64,000 bases of DNA from Thermohalobaculum sp039030715 (GTDB lineage: Bacteria; Pseudomonadota; Alphaproteobacteria; Rhodobacterales; Rhodobacteraceae). Every line of letters starts with the position of its first letter. Position 1 is the stretch's first letter. Where the stretch lies: positions 1 to 64,000 of the forward strand of contig JBCCDU010000009.1 in the NCBI GenBank assembly GCA_039030715.1, written 5' to 3'. Positions 7,356 through 17,125 of the stretch are shown in pieces. The notes below the pieces were generated by a model, which was not told the DNA's origin, did not search any database, and saw only the letters and a program-made list of their open reading frames with translations. The position numbers and the translations under genes are program-made.

Positions 7356-9395
7356 TTACTCGTCAAGCCACCACTGAGGCGCCCGATAGGGATAGGTCCG
7401 GTAATACTCGTAGGACGCTGTCTTGAACTCCGTCACGTTCTTCAACGCATTGCGGTGATAGATCGGGTCCGGGGTCAGTGCCGTTCCGATGAAAAGCAGG
7501 TTGGAGGTCATGTGCTCGACCATCCGCGCGCCCAGCTCCGCCGCTTCGTCAGACCCAGGCGTCGCCGATTGGAAGGCGTTCACATCCTCGATCAACTGCT
7601 TGACGAATTCAGGCGGCTCGACGCCCTGGGCCCCTTCGGTATCAACCCATTCGGCCCACAGCATCCCTGTGCGGTGACCGAAATAGTTCTCGAAAGGCGG
7701 CACCCAAAGCTCGTTATTGCCGAGGATGATGCCCAGCGGCTGGCCCTTTTCCCACAGGCCCACATCCAAGTCGTTGGAGGACTGGGCCGAGCGGTATTCG
7801 TCCGGCGTGACCTCCTTCACCGTGGTCTGGATGCCGACATCGGACCAGTACTGACCGACCAGTTCCACCACCTGCCCCGCGATCCCCTGGGTCGCGAATT
7901 GCAGATTCAGAACCAGCGCATCGCCATTCGGCAACTCGCGGAAGCCATCGCCATCGGTGTCCGCCATGCCGATTTCATCCAGCAGCGCCTTGGCGCCTGC
8001 CGCGTCATATTCGGTGGCATAGCTTTTCCACTTCGGATCGACGAAATCCGGAACTGGTGAGAACCCGGTATATTGCCGCGGTTCTCCCTGGCCGAAATAG
8101 GCGACCTCGTTCAGCTCATCGCGATTGATCGCGATCGACATGGCCCGGCGGAACCGCAGATCGCCGAAGACCTTGCGCTTCTCCTCATTCGCCGAGGTGA
8201 CGTTGAACGAGAACGCATGCATCGCGATTTTCGGTTTGAGCTGGATGGAATATCCGCCCTTCTCCTGATTTTCCAGCAGGATCGGCACATCCGAAAGCTG
8301 CAGCGACTGGGTTTTGTAATCCGCCTCGCCATTGATCAGCTTCAGCAAACGGACCTGGTGGTCGTTGGCGTAAACTTCATCCTGCTCGTTGATATAGGGA
8401 AGCTGATTGCCCGCCGTATCGACCATGTGGAAATAGGGATTGGCGACGTAGTGGCGCCCCTCGGTCGTGTCTGCCACGGTCAGATAGGCCTCCAGCGTCG
8501 GCACTACGGCTTTTGGCAGATTAGCCACCTTGTCGGTGCTGTTCAGAAGAGGCGAGGGCGTGTCGGTCCAATCCGAGTTGCCGTAATAGGCCTTGATAGC
8601 GTCATAGCCGTTTTCGAACCCCAGCGACTGGGCGTAGCTGTCCGCATCTGCCGAGATATCGGGGTGGAATTTGCCCAGGAAATGCATGGGCTGGAAGCCC
8701 TGCGCGAAGGAGGTCGCGAAGTGGGCCAGCAGGCCGGGCTTGGGCGCAGGCATCTTGAAGACAACCGTGGTCTCGTCCGGCGCTTCCACCGTCATCCGCT
8801 CACCGGCCACCAGAACATAGTCCTTGGGCTTCTCATTTATGTTCGGATCCAGCGCCAGGTTGTCGTACCAGAACTTCACATCCGCCGAGGTGAACGGCGC
8901 CCCGTCGGACCATTTGTGCCCCTTGCGCAGGCTGAAAGTCAGCTCGGTGAAGTCATCATTCCAGGTCCAGCTTTTCGCAATATTCGGAACGATGGTCTGC
9001 AAATCGTCGGCATAGCGCACCAGATTGACATGGCGCGTCGACAGGAAGTCCGAGGTCCCCGCCTCGGTCGCGTTCGACAGCGCGTCCAGCGTACCGCCGT
9101 ATTTCCCGATCGAGTCATAGGGCGCGATGACTAGCGGCTCCTCCGGCAGGCGCTCGGCCAAGGGGGGCAGTGCGGGGTTGCCCTGAATCTGGGCATTCAG
9201 CGCCTCTGCCGCCGGGTTGCCTTGAAAGCTGAGCGTGCAGTTCCCCGCCGCTTCGAATTCGGCCAATTCGAATTGGCCTGGATAGGCGCCAGCGGCGACG
9301 CCCTGCATATCGGCCACCGTGGCCGTCGGGCAGGCGGCGAACGCCGTGCCGGTCATCGCCAGCAACGCAGTGCTGGTAAGCAAGAACTTCTTCAT
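7356..9395 (-). CDS. ABC importer periplasmic substrate-binding protein (SBP_bac_5, oligopeptide/opine class)
   Basis: 679 aa with a Sec signal peptide (MKKFLLTSTALLAMTGTAFA, cleavage before ACPT). The mature protein has the family-5 binding-protein core: SLRKGHKWSDGAPFTSADV, the RFRRAMSIAINRDEL segment, and GMADTDGDGFRELPNG. At about 660 mature residues it is longer than typical DppA/OppA, like YejA-type or opine-binding members. It is the first gene of the importer operon. The region between it and the divergent methyltransferase gene (9396-9580) must hold both promoters. Confidence 0.92.
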   Translation of the reverse strand: MKKFLLTSTALLAMTGTAFAACPTATVADMQGVAAGAYPGQFELAEFEAAGNCTLSFQGNPAAEALNAQIQGNPALPPLAERLPEEPLVIAPYDSIGKYGGTLDALSNATEAGTSDFLSTRHVNLVRYADDLQTIVPNIAKSWTWNDDFTELTFSLRKGHKWSDGAPFTSADVKFWYDNLALDPNINEKPKDYVLVAGERMTVEAPDETTVVFKMPAPKPGLLAHFATSFAQGFQPMHFLGKFHPDISADADSYAQSLGFENGYDAIKAYYGNSDWTDTPSPLLNSTDKVANLPKAVVPTLEAYLTVADTTEGRHYVANPYFHMVDTAGNQLPYINEQDEVYANDHQVRLLKLINGEADYKTQSLQLSDVPILLENQEKGGYSIQLKPKIAMHAFSFNVTSANEEKRKVFGDLRFRRAMSIAINRDELNEVAYFGQGEPRQYTGFSPVPDFVDPKWKSYATEYDAAGAKALLDEIGMADTDGDGFRELPNGDALVLNLQFATQGIAGQVVELVGQYWSDVGIQTTVKEVTPDEYRSAQSSNDLDVGLWEKGQPLGIILGNNELWVPPFENYFGHRTGMLWAEWVDTEGAQGVEPPEFVKQLIEDVNAFQSATPGSDEAAELGARMVEHMTSNLLFIGTALTPDPIYHRNALKNVTEFKTASYEYYRTYPYRAPQWWLDE

Positions 9396-9580
9396 CGGTG
9401 ATCTCCCAATCGAGGCTTTTCTTTGAAAGCCCTTTTACTCTTTCGATATGTCACATTTGTGTAAAGCCCGATGTTCTGCGGCGCCAGCGCGGCTTGTCAC
9501 TTCGAGGTTGCAGAGACCTGGCACGACGCCTAGCGTCACTGGTGCCACGAGATCCCGCCACAGTCAGTACCGAGACCGTC

Positions 9581-10639
9581 ATGCCGCTTCCCATCACTTG
9601 TATCGGTGCCTATCCCAAACCCGACTACGTCCCGATGCGTGACTGGTTTCAGACGCCGGACGGGCTGATCGACAGTTCTGGCGTCGTGACCCGGGCAGCC
9701 AATGCCTTGCAGGCCCGAGAGGCGGAGCTTGAGGAAATTTACGCCCGTGCAACAGCAGAGGCTGTCGCCGATCAGGTCGCTTGCGGCGTCACCATCCCGA
9801 CCGATGGCGAGCAGCGGCGCGAGAATTATATACATTACCACTGCCGCCATCTGACCGGGTTCGATTTCGAGGGCCTCACCACCCGCGTTCTGCGCGACGG
9901 GGCCTATACCGCCGAACTGCCGACCATCCGCAGCAAGATCGAGCCCGATGGCAGCCACTTCCTGGATCGCGACTATCGCGTGGCACAGGGGTCAACCGAC
10001 CTGCCGGTGAAGATCACGGTGCCAGGCCCGACGACGATCATGGATACCTGCGCCAACGAAGGCTACGCGGACGCGCGGGACCTGGCATTTGATCTCGCCG
10101 ATGCGCTCAACTTCGAGATCCGGGCGCTGGCCGATGCGGGATGCACCTATATCCAAATCGACGAGCCGTTGTTCGCGCGCAACGTTCCGCGCGCGCTGGA
10201 TTACGGGGTCGAATGTCTGGAGCGATGCTTCGACGGGCTGGGCCCCGAGGTGACAAGAGTCATGCATATGTGCTGCGGCTATCCTGGCCATCTGGACGAT
10301 CACAACTATCACAAGGCCGATCCGCAGAGCTATTTCCAGCTCGCCGAAGCCGTGGACGGATCGAGCGTTCAACAGGTCTCGATCGAGGATGCCCACCGCT
10401 ACAACGACCTGGCGCTGTTGGAGGCGTTCCCGAACTCGACCGTCATCTTCGGCGCAGTCGCAATCGCCACCAGCCAGGTCGAACCCGCCGAGCAGATTGC
10501 GGCGCGCCTGACCCAGGCCCTGAGACATATCGATCGCGACCGGCTGATCGCGGCCCCCGATTGCGGGCTGGCGATGCTGGGGCGTGACCTGGCAATGACC
10601 AAGCTGCGCCACCTGAGCGACGCTGCCGGGGCGATCTGA
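9581..10639 (+). CDS. Cobalamin-independent methionine synthase-like methyltransferase (MetE C-terminal domain family)
   Basis: 352 aa from the ATG at 9581 (MPLPITCIGAYPKPDYVP). It corresponds to the catalytic C-terminal barrel of MetE without the N-terminal folate-binding half. The Zn ligands are recognisable: His and Cys in VMHMCCGYPGH, and the late Cys in APDCGLAML; the homocysteine-binding DEP (IQIDEPLFAR) is also present. Such short forms transfer methyl groups between small donors/corrinoids and thiols, and the true donor is uncertain. It is divergent from the ABC importer. The frame is open back to 9398, but the family start is at 9581. Confidence 0.8.
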   Translation: MPLPITCIGAYPKPDYVPMRDWFQTPDGLIDSSGVVTRAANALQAREAELEEIYARATAEAVADQVACGVTIPTDGEQRRENYIHYHCRHLTGFDFEGLTTRVLRDGAYTAELPTIRSKIEPDGSHFLDRDYRVAQGSTDLPVKITVPGPTTIMDTCANEGYADARDLAFDLADALNFEIRALADAGCTYIQIDEPLFARNVPRALDYGVECLERCFDGLGPEVTRVMHMCCGYPGHLDDHNYHKADPQSYFQLAEAVDGSSVQQVSIEDAHRYNDLALLEAFPNSTVIFGAVAIATSQVEPAEQIAARLTQALRHIDRDRLIAAPDCGLAMLGRDLAMTKLRHLSDAAGAI

Positions 10640-10646
10640 ACAGGCG

Positions 10647-11498
10647 CTAAAGCTCGGCCCAGGCCAGCAAGATGACCCCGCCGCACACAACGCCTGCAGC
10701 GGCCAGGCGTAGCTTCCAGGGCCGTTCGTTGAACCAGATCACCCCGATCAGGGCAGCGATCACGACGCTGGATTCTCGTATTGCCGACACCGTACCAAGC
10801 GTCGTGAGCTGTTTGGCATAGATCGCCAGGCCATAGGCCAGCGACGAAATCACACCCCCGGCGATCCCCCACAGATATGTCCGACGCGGCAGTTCGGTCA
10901 GCACCCCGATACGCAAGGCGAAAAAGCCGACGGTGGCAAACCCCTCCAGCAGGAAGAGCCAGCCGATATAGCCCAGCGGGTTGACTGACAGGCGCACACC
11001 GATTCCGTCGACAACGCTATAGCTTGCAATCGTCACCCCGGTCAGCAGCGCGGCTGCCACCGCCTTGCCGCTGGTGCGCCCGGGCTGTTGCCCCAGGAAC
11101 AGCAGGCTGATCCCAAGCGAGACGGTCAGGATGCCGATCCAGGCCGTGGCGGACAGAACCTCGCCCGCGAAAACCTGTGCGCCCAGCGCCACCATCACGG
11201 GTGCTGCCCCGCGCGCGATAGGATAGACTTGGCTCAGATCGCCATGTCGATAGGCCAGGATCAGAAATCCATAATAAAACCAATGAATAAGCGTCGACGC
11301 CACCAGGAAGGGCCAGCTTTCCTCGGCCGGTGGCAGGTAGAGCGCCACCATCACCACGCCCACTGCCACATGGCCCAGATTGATCAGGCCCATGGTCAGC
11401 ACACGGTCGGCTGACCCTTTGACAAGCGCGTTCCACAGGGCGTGCAGGAAAGCCGCCCCGAGGATCAGCGAGAGCGCAAGGCCCGGATTGGACCCCAT
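10647..11498 (-). CDS. EamA/DMT-family membrane transporter at the end of the phosphonate operon
   Basis: 283 aa, about ten hydrophobic helices in two EamA repeats (first around LILGAAFLHALWNALVK, second from the GKAVAAALLTGVTIASYSVV region). The gene starts 3 bp after phnY and is co-oriented with phnW-phnA-phnY, so it is probably co-transcribed. A role in moving a phosphonate-related amine, phosphate ester or by-product is only inferred from position. It converges with the methyltransferase gene with a 7-bp gap and no room for a conventional terminator. Confidence 0.85.
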   Translation of the reverse strand: MGSNPGLALSLILGAAFLHALWNALVKGSADRVLTMGLINLGHVAVGVVMVALYLPPAEESWPFLVASTLIHWFYYGFLILAYRHGDLSQVYPIARGAAPVMVALGAQVFAGEVLSATAWIGILTVSLGISLLFLGQQPGRTSGKAVAAALLTGVTIASYSVVDGIGVRLSVNPLGYIGWLFLLEGFATVGFFALRIGVLTELPRRTYLWGIAGGVISSLAYGLAIYAKQLTTLGTVSAIRESSVVIAALIGVIWFNERPWKLRLAAAGVVCGGVILLAWAEL

Positions 11499-11501
11499 GC
11501 G

Positions 11502-12956
11502 TTATCGTGGCCAGGGCAGGGAGTAGGTTTTCACGTTGGTGAAAAACTTCATTGCCTCGAGCACGCCTTCCTTCACACCATTGCCGCTGTCCTTGATCCC
11601 CCCGAACGGGGACATCTCGATGCGATAGCCGGGCTGCTCCCAGATATTGACCGTGCCCACGTCCAACCCGTCGATATATCGGATCGCCCGGTTCAGATCG
11701 TTGGTACAGACCCCCGCGGAAAGGCCGAAGGCGGTGGAGTTGGAAATCTCCATCACAGTCGCATCGTCATCCGGCACACGCACGATGGGAACGATAGGGC
11801 CGAAGGTTTCTTCCATCACCAATTCGCTGTCATGGGGCACATGGTCGACGGTGATCGGAGGCAACAGCGCGCCCTGGCGTCCGGGGTGATAGAGGATCTT
11901 GGCGCCCGAGGCTTCGGCATTATGAACCCGGCGCTCGAACGTCTCGGCGGCCTGCGAGTGGATCACGCACCCCAATTGTGTATCGTCGGACATCGGGTCG
12001 CCGTGGCGCATCGCCTTGGCCTTCTCCAGGATCAGGGGCACCAGCCGGTCGGCGATGCTCTCCTGCGCAAGAATGCGTTTGACCGCAGTGCAACGCTGGC
12101 CGGAATTGCCCGTAGCACCGGCGACGGCGACGGTCGCGGCCTTGTCCAGATCCGCATCGCTGAGGTCATTCAGGACGATCAAAGGATCGTTGCCGCCAAG
12201 CTCAAGCGCCGTACGCTTGTAGGCGGCTTTTGAAGCGATCAGCTTGCCCACCGGGACACCGCCGGTGAAGGTAATGATATCGGCGTGGGGGTCGGTCACC
12301 ATCGCCTCGCCGATATCGCCAGGCAACCCGGTCACCACCTGGAACATCTCCGGCGGCAACCCGGCCTCGTAGAGAATATCCGCCAGAGTGATCGCGGTCA
12401 GCGGCGTCAACTCGGTCGGCTTGCACACCATGCAGTTGTTGGTGGCAATCGATGGGGCAATCTTGTGCGCCACCATGTTGAGTGGATGGTTGAACGGCGT
12501 GATCGCCGAGATCGCGCCCACAGGCTCGCGCTTGGTATAGATCTTCCGGTCCTTGCCATGGGGCGTCAGATCGCAGGAGAAGATTTGCCCATCATCCAGG
12601 ATCGCCAACTGGCCGGCCAGGGTGAACACGTCATAGGAGCGCCCCGTCTCGTAAAGCGCATGGGCCTTGCAGATCCCCAGTTCCAGCGTCAGCCAATAGG
12701 CGATATCCTCGCGCCGCTCACGGATCAGTTCGGCTGTGCGGAACAGGATCTGCTGGCGTTCATAGCGGGTCAGCTTGGGTTGATACTTCGCCGCTATCTC
12801 AAAAGCCTGCGCCGCATGCGCGGCCTGACCCGCGGGCACCGTGCCGATCACCTGGTCGGTATGGGGATAGCGAACCTCGACCACATCCTGGGTCGTCACC
12901 TTCTCGCCACCGATGCGCATCGCCTCGTGCCGGACGGTCTGATTGATCGCGTTCAT
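11502..12956 (-). CDS. phnY: Phosphonoacetaldehyde dehydrogenase
   Basis: 484 aa NAD(P)-dependent aldehyde dehydrogenase. The catalytic Cys is in NSGQRCTAVKR and the general-base Glu in TALELGGNDPLIV; SAITPFNHPLNMVAHK and the cofactor-site GGVPVGKLIA are also present. In phnWAY pathways this enzyme oxidises phosphonoacetaldehyde to phosphonoacetate. It is assigned to phnY because it directly follows the phosphonoacetate hydrolase and the AEP transaminase. I chose the ATG at 12954-12956 (SD GAAGGAACC); upstream in-frame codons would overlap phnA. Confidence 0.88.
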   Translation of the reverse strand: MNAINQTVRHEAMRIGGEKVTTQDVVEVRYPHTDQVIGTVPAGQAAHAAQAFEIAAKYQPKLTRYERQQILFRTAELIRERREDIAYWLTLELGICKAHALYETGRSYDVFTLAGQLAILDDGQIFSCDLTPHGKDRKIYTKREPVGAISAITPFNHPLNMVAHKIAPSIATNNCMVCKPTELTPLTAITLADILYEAGLPPEMFQVVTGLPGDIGEAMVTDPHADIITFTGGVPVGKLIASKAAYKRTALELGGNDPLIVLNDLSDADLDKAATVAVAGATGNSGQRCTAVKRILAQESIADRLVPLILEKAKAMRHGDPMSDDTQLGCVIHSQAAETFERRVHNAEASGAKILYHPGRQGALLPPITVDHVPHDSELVMEETFGPIVPIVRVPDDDATVMEISNSTAFGLSAGVCTNDLNRAIRYIDGLDVGTVNIWEQPGYRIEMSPFGGIKDSGNGVKEGVLEAMKFFTNVKTYSLPWPR

Positions 12957-12969
12957 GGGGTAGGTTCCT

Positions 12970-14235
12970 TCAAACTGTCTGCGGCAGGGCCGCGGCCTCG
13001 ACCGCATGATAGAGCGCATCGAAATTTCGTAAATCGGGCGCATGGCCCAGATCCGGCAAGGCACGGTTGCAGATGAACGGCACTTCCTGCTCCGTCAGTC
13101 CGCCATGGCTGCGCAGCGGCGCGTCGAGGCCACTGAGATCATGCTCCGCTTCGGACGTGCCGATGGTCATGTTTTCGGTGGAGGTTATGACCAGATCGCC
13201 CATCCGGTCCGGCGGAAGCTGGTAGGTCGCACAAGCCTCGGCCTTGTCGAGCGCGGTCAGAATACCCGGCACCTCGCGCAATCGCGCCGACATTGCTGCC
13301 GCATCGGCACCATCGGGCAGATAGATCGTGGCAAACGATCCCAGCGCGCCATGATGCACCACTTATGGGTCGGTGATCGGCAGGATCACCCGGGCCGCCC
13401 CCTGCCCGAGCCAGTCATCCATCAGATCCTGGACATATATAACGGCGGGCGAGCCATCTGCATTGTGCTTGGGTTTCATCCCATGATCCGCCGTGACCAC
13501 GATGGCGGCACCCAGTGCATCCAACTCACCCAGATACCGGTCGAAATTGGCGTAGAAGTCATTGGCCACCGGGTCGCCCGGCGCGTGCTTGTGCTGGATG
13601 TAATCGGTGGTGGTCAGATACATCAGATCAGGCTTCCATTCCGCCAGCAACTTGACCCCTGCGGCGAAGACGAACTCGCTGAGGGCGGCGGAATAAACCT
13701 CCGGAACCGGGGCGCCCAACCAGGCGCTGGCATTGTCGATGCCATTGACCTCCATGGTCGTCTGGTCGGCGCGTTCGGAGGAGAAGCAGATCGACCTGTC
13801 CTGATCGAAGCCCATCCCGTGGCCCAGCAGCGCGCGTAGTTTGTCCTTGGCGGTGACAACCGCGACCCGCTTGCCGGCGGCATAGAATGCCGAGAATACA
13901 GTCGGCGCGCGCAGCCATTTCGCATCGTTCATCATCACCGCGTCGCCGGTCTCGGGATCGATCAGGAAATTCCCGCAGATCCCATGTACCGCCGGTGGCT
14001 GGCCCGTCGCGATCGACATGTTGTTCGGATTGGTGAACGAAGGGATCACCGAATGCGCGATCCGGTCGGTCCCCTCCGCCTTCATCCGCGATAAGTTCGG
14101 CATCAACCCTGCGGAGATGGCTGCATCCAGATAGGCGGGTTCGCAGCCATCCAGGCAGATGGCGATCGCCGGCGTGCGGGTTGCGCGATAGCGCCGCTCA
14201 TTGGCGGTGATATCGATGGGGGAAATCTGGTTCAT
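12970..14235 (-). pseudogene. phnA: Phosphonoacetate hydrolase gene interrupted by an in-frame TAA
   Basis: The reading frame encodes a 421-residue alkaline-phosphatase-superfamily hydrolase that would cleave phosphonoacetate to acetate and phosphate. The 5' part (290 codons) has the metal-site Asp in ICLDGCEPAYLD, the nucleophile region SFTNPNNMSI, and the DHGM ligand pair. A TAA at 13363-13365 then interrupts it, in the segment LPITDP-stop-VVHHGALGS. The same frame continues with a perfectly conserved 3' part including the last metal ligand in RSHGGLTEQEVPF. A Tyr codon (TAT/TAC) is one base from TAA, so this is most simply a recent nonsense mutation, or a sequencing error. The truncated product lacks a metal ligand and should be inactive. 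Confidence 0.85.
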
Positions 14236-14250
14236 CTGTTCAAGGCTCTC

Positions 14251-15423
14251 TCAGGCAGCGAGTTTTTCACGTTCGATCAGGGCGGCAGCGGGTGGGGCGG
14301 CGCTCGCCACACCCATTTCGGCCAGGCACTCCCCAGCAGCGGCAGCAACCTGGCGCATCACATCCGCATCCATACGCCCGATGCAGCCAATGCGAAAGCT
14401 GTCCACCACGGTCAGCTTGCCGGGATAGATGATGAAGCCCCTGGCTTTCATCAGATCGTAGAATTGGCCGAAGCGGAACGCCGGGTCCGCCGGGAAAAAG
14501 AAGGTGACGATGATCGGCGACAGCCAGCGGTCGCGCAGCAACGTCTCGAAACCCAGCGCCCGCATCTCGCCCACCAGGGTGTCGCGATTGGCGGTGTAGC
14601 GCGCACCGCGACCGGCCACCCCGCCCTCAGCTTCATGCAGGCGCAGGGCCTCGGCGAAGGCGGCGATGGTATGGGTCGGGGGCGTGAAACGCCATTGGCC
14701 GGTCTTTTCCATATTGTCCCACTGCGCATGTAGATCCAGGCTGAGCGAGTGACTGTTGCTCTTCGACGTCTCCAGCACCGGCTTGCGCACCAGGACAAAG
14801 CCAAAGCCCGGTACGCCCTCGATGCATTTGTTGGCCGAGGAGACCAGTGCATCGAACCGGATCCCCGTAAGGTCGATTGCGCCGAAGGCACTCATCGCAT
14901 CGATCATCAGACTGCGGCCCGCTTCGGCGACCACATCCGAGATTTCGCCCAGCGGGTTCAAAATGCCAGAGGATGTCTCGCATTGCACAGCGATCACATG
15001 GCTGATTGCGGGATCGGCAGCCAATGCTTCCGCTACCTCGGCCCCGCGCGGCGGCAGGTAATCGCCCTTGTCTATCACCGTGTGCGCCCGGCCCAGATAT
15101 CCCAGCGTCTCGGCGATCCGTTTGCCGTAGGCGCCGTTGATCAACACAAGAGCTTTTGCGTCGCGCGGCAGCAGGCTGCCCAGCATCGCCTCAACCACAA
15201 AAGTGCCGCTGCCCTGCATGGGCACACATTCGAACCCCTCCTGCCCCAACATCGCCAGAAGTTGCGTCCGGATATGAGCCGTGAGCGAACGAAAGTCGCC
15301 GTCCCACGAGCCCCAGTCACGCAGCATCTCCTGCTTCACGGACCAGGCCGTGCTCAGTGGGCCCGGCGTCAGCAGAAACGGTTCCCCCAGCCGGGGCGGT
15401 TCAAAAGTTGCGGGATCGGACAT
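14251..15423 (-). CDS. phnW: 2-aminoethylphosphonate-pyruvate transaminase
   Basis: 390 aa class-V PLP aminotransferase that converts 2-aminoethylphosphonate and pyruvate to phosphonoacetaldehyde and alanine. The start MSDPATFEPPRLG is followed by the family motif LLTPGPLSTA; the PLP Lys lies in SSANKCIEGVPGFGF, and MIDAMSAFGAIDL holds the Asp that binds the pyridine nitrogen. The C-terminal IIYPGKLTVVDSFRIGCIG is typical of PhnW. It is the first gene of phnW-phnA-phnY-DMT, with gaps of 15, 13 and 3 bp. The frame extends 18 codons upstream, but the ATG at 15421-15423 with SD GGAG fits the family length. Confidence 0.92.
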   Translation of the reverse strand: MSDPATFEPPRLGEPFLLTPGPLSTAWSVKQEMLRDWGSWDGDFRSLTAHIRTQLLAMLGQEGFECVPMQGSGTFVVEAMLGSLLPRDAKALVLINGAYGKRIAETLGYLGRAHTVIDKGDYLPPRGAEVAEALAADPAISHVIAVQCETSSGILNPLGEISDVVAEAGRSLMIDAMSAFGAIDLTGIRFDALVSSANKCIEGVPGFGFVLVRKPVLETSKSNSHSLSLDLHAQWDNMEKTGQWRFTPPTHTIAAFAEALRLHEAEGGVAGRGARYTANRDTLVGEMRALGFETLLRDRWLSPIIVTFFFPADPAFRFGQFYDLMKARGFIIYPGKLTVVDSFRIGCIGRMDADVMRQVAAAAGECLAEMGVASAAPPAAALIEREKLAA

Positions 15424-15536
15424 CGGGAGACTCCGGCGCGTCTGTGGTGTTGCGCAGCCTAGCCTTACCGATGCCATTTGGAAAATCGATAATTTTGATT
15501 GATCTATCGATATTGATGATATTTCTGGCGCGGCTT

Positions 15537-16382
15537 TTATTCAGCCTCTAGCCGCGCACTTTCCCAGGCCATCATCGCCCGTTTGAGCGGCAGGCCCCAA
15601 TGATAGCCGCCCAACGCCCCATCGCGACGCATCGCGCGGTGACAGGGGATCAGCCAACTCACCGGATTGCGCCCGACAGCCGACCCTACGGCCCGGACCG
15701 CGCGCGGTTTGCCGATGTGACGCGCGATCTCGGAATAGGTGGTCACATGGCCCGAGGGGATCTGCAGCAGCGCCTGCCAGACATGGATCTGAAACGGCGC
15801 GCCGCACAGCAGCAGCGAAACCTCGCCCTTGCCGCCGAACGCCGCCTCGACCCAAGCACGCATCGGCCCGCCGTTTTGTTCGTAGACAGCAGCGGGCCAG
15901 CGTCCGCGCATATCTGCCAACGCCAAGTCGCGCCCGGTTTCGGCGGTGAAGGCCATTCCGCAGATGCCGCGATCTGTCGCCATCACCAACGCCTCGCCAA
16001 AGGGCGTATCGAACCAGTCCCAGCGGATCGTCAGACCTTTGCCGTTGCGGGCATACTCGCCGGGTGTCATCGCCTCCCACCGCACGAACAGGTCATGCAG
16101 CCTCCCGGGCGAGGACAGCCCTGTTTCCAGCGCGGCGTCCAGAACGGTGAACCGCTCCTCCAGCAGATGCCGCGCGTGATCCAGGGTCAGATATTGCAGG
16201 TATCGTTTGGGGCTGACGCCCACCCACTGGCTGAACACCTTCTGGAAATGCGCTGTCGAGAGGCCAATCGCCTCGGCCACCTCATCTAGCGAGGGCTGAT
16301 CGGCCGCGTGCTCCTCGATATGACGCAGAGCCGCCGCCATCAGGTCATATTGAAACTGATCATGGCTTGCCAAGTCGTTCAT
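15537..16382 (-). CDS. Ada-like AraC/methylated-DNA-[protein]-cysteine methyltransferase fusion
   Basis: 281 aa. The N-terminal half (about 5-115) is an AraC-type DNA-binding domain (LDEVAEAIGLSTAHFQKVFS). The C-terminal half is an O6-methylguanine-DNA methyltransferase: active-site Cys in SWLIPCHRAM, helix-turn-helix PSGHVTTYSEIARHIG, and Arg finger VRAVGSAVGRNP. It repairs alkylated guanine by irreversible transfer to Cys. It lacks the N-terminal Zn/phosphotriester domain of E. coli Ada, so the usual methyl-phosphotriester switch is absent. The ATG at 16380-16382 has an AGGAGAG SD. It is upstream of phnW on the same strand but 113 bp away, so probably separate. Confidence 0.88.
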   Translation of the reverse strand: MNDLASHDQFQYDLMAAALRHIEEHAADQPSLDEVAEAIGLSTAHFQKVFSQWVGVSPKRYLQYLTLDHARHLLEERFTVLDAALETGLSSPGRLHDLFVRWEAMTPGEYARNGKGLTIRWDWFDTPFGEALVMATDRGICGMAFTAETGRDLALADMRGRWPAAVYEQNGGPMRAWVEAAFGGKGEVSLLLCGAPFQIHVWQALLQIPSGHVTTYSEIARHIGKPRAVRAVGSAVGRNPVSWLIPCHRAMRRDGALGGYHWGLPLKRAMMAWESARLEAE

Positions 16383-16480
16383 CGCTTCTCTCCTGATCAA
16401 CTGGCCCTCTTTTAGCCGATGGATCGGCACGCTCCCACCCGGTTCTTGCGACGCCTGCGCGCCGATGTTATGGCCGCGAA

Positions 16481-17125
16481 ATGTCCCGCCAGCTTGACTA
16501 TCACGCTCTTACCGAGATTTTTCGCCGCTTCGAAGCCCACGAGGCCGAGCCGGAGGGTGAACTGAAGCATGTCAACGCCTACACCCTGCTGGTCGCGGTG
16601 GCGCTGAGCGCACAGGCAACCGATAAAGGTGTCAACCGCGCGACCGAGGCGCTTTTCAAATTCGCCGACACACCCGAAAAGATGCTGCAGCTGGGCGAAG
16701 AGGGCCTGATCGAGCATATCAGGACCATCGGCCTCTACCGCAACAAGGCCAAGAACGTCATGAAGCTCAGCCGCATCTTGGTGGAGGAGTATGGCGGCCA
16801 GGTCCCCTCCTCGCGCGCGGCGCTGTCCTCGCTGCCCGGGGTCGGACGCAAGACCGCCAATGTCGTGCTGAACATGTGGTGGCACTTTCCTGCGCAGGCG
16901 GTCGACACGCACATCTTTCGCCTGGGCAATCGCAGCGGCATCGCGCCCGGCAAAGACGTCAATGTCGTGGAGAGGGCAATCGAGGACAACATCCCCGCGC
17001 CCTATCAGCTTCACGCCCACCACTGGATGATCCTGCACGGGCGCTATGTCTGCGTCGCGCGCAAACCGAAATGCGCGGAATGTATGATCCGCGACCTTTG
17101 CCTGTTCGAGGAGAAGATTGAATGA
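16481..17125 (+). CDS. nth: Endonuclease III (DNA glycosylase/AP lyase)
   Basis: 214 aa, normal length. Removes oxidised pyrimidines and nicks AP sites. The helix-hairpin-helix LPGVGRKTANVVLN is followed by the catalytic Asp in VDTHIFRLGNR; the catalytic Lys precedes them. The C-terminus carries the [4Fe-4S] ligands with the canonical C-x6-C-x2-C-x5-C spacing (CVARKPKCAECMIRDLC). Its stop overlaps the next gene's ATG (ATGA), so the kinase is translationally coupled. Confidence 0.95.
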   Translation: MSRQLDYHALTEIFRRFEAHEAEPEGELKHVNAYTLLVAVALSAQATDKGVNRATEALFKFADTPEKMLQLGEEGLIEHIRTIGLYRNKAKNVMKLSRILVEEYGGQVPSSRAALSSLPGVGRKTANVVLNMWWHFPAQAVDTHIFRLGNRSGIAPGKDVNVVERAIEDNIPAPYQLHAHHWMILHGRYVCVARKPKCAECMIRDLCLFEEKIE

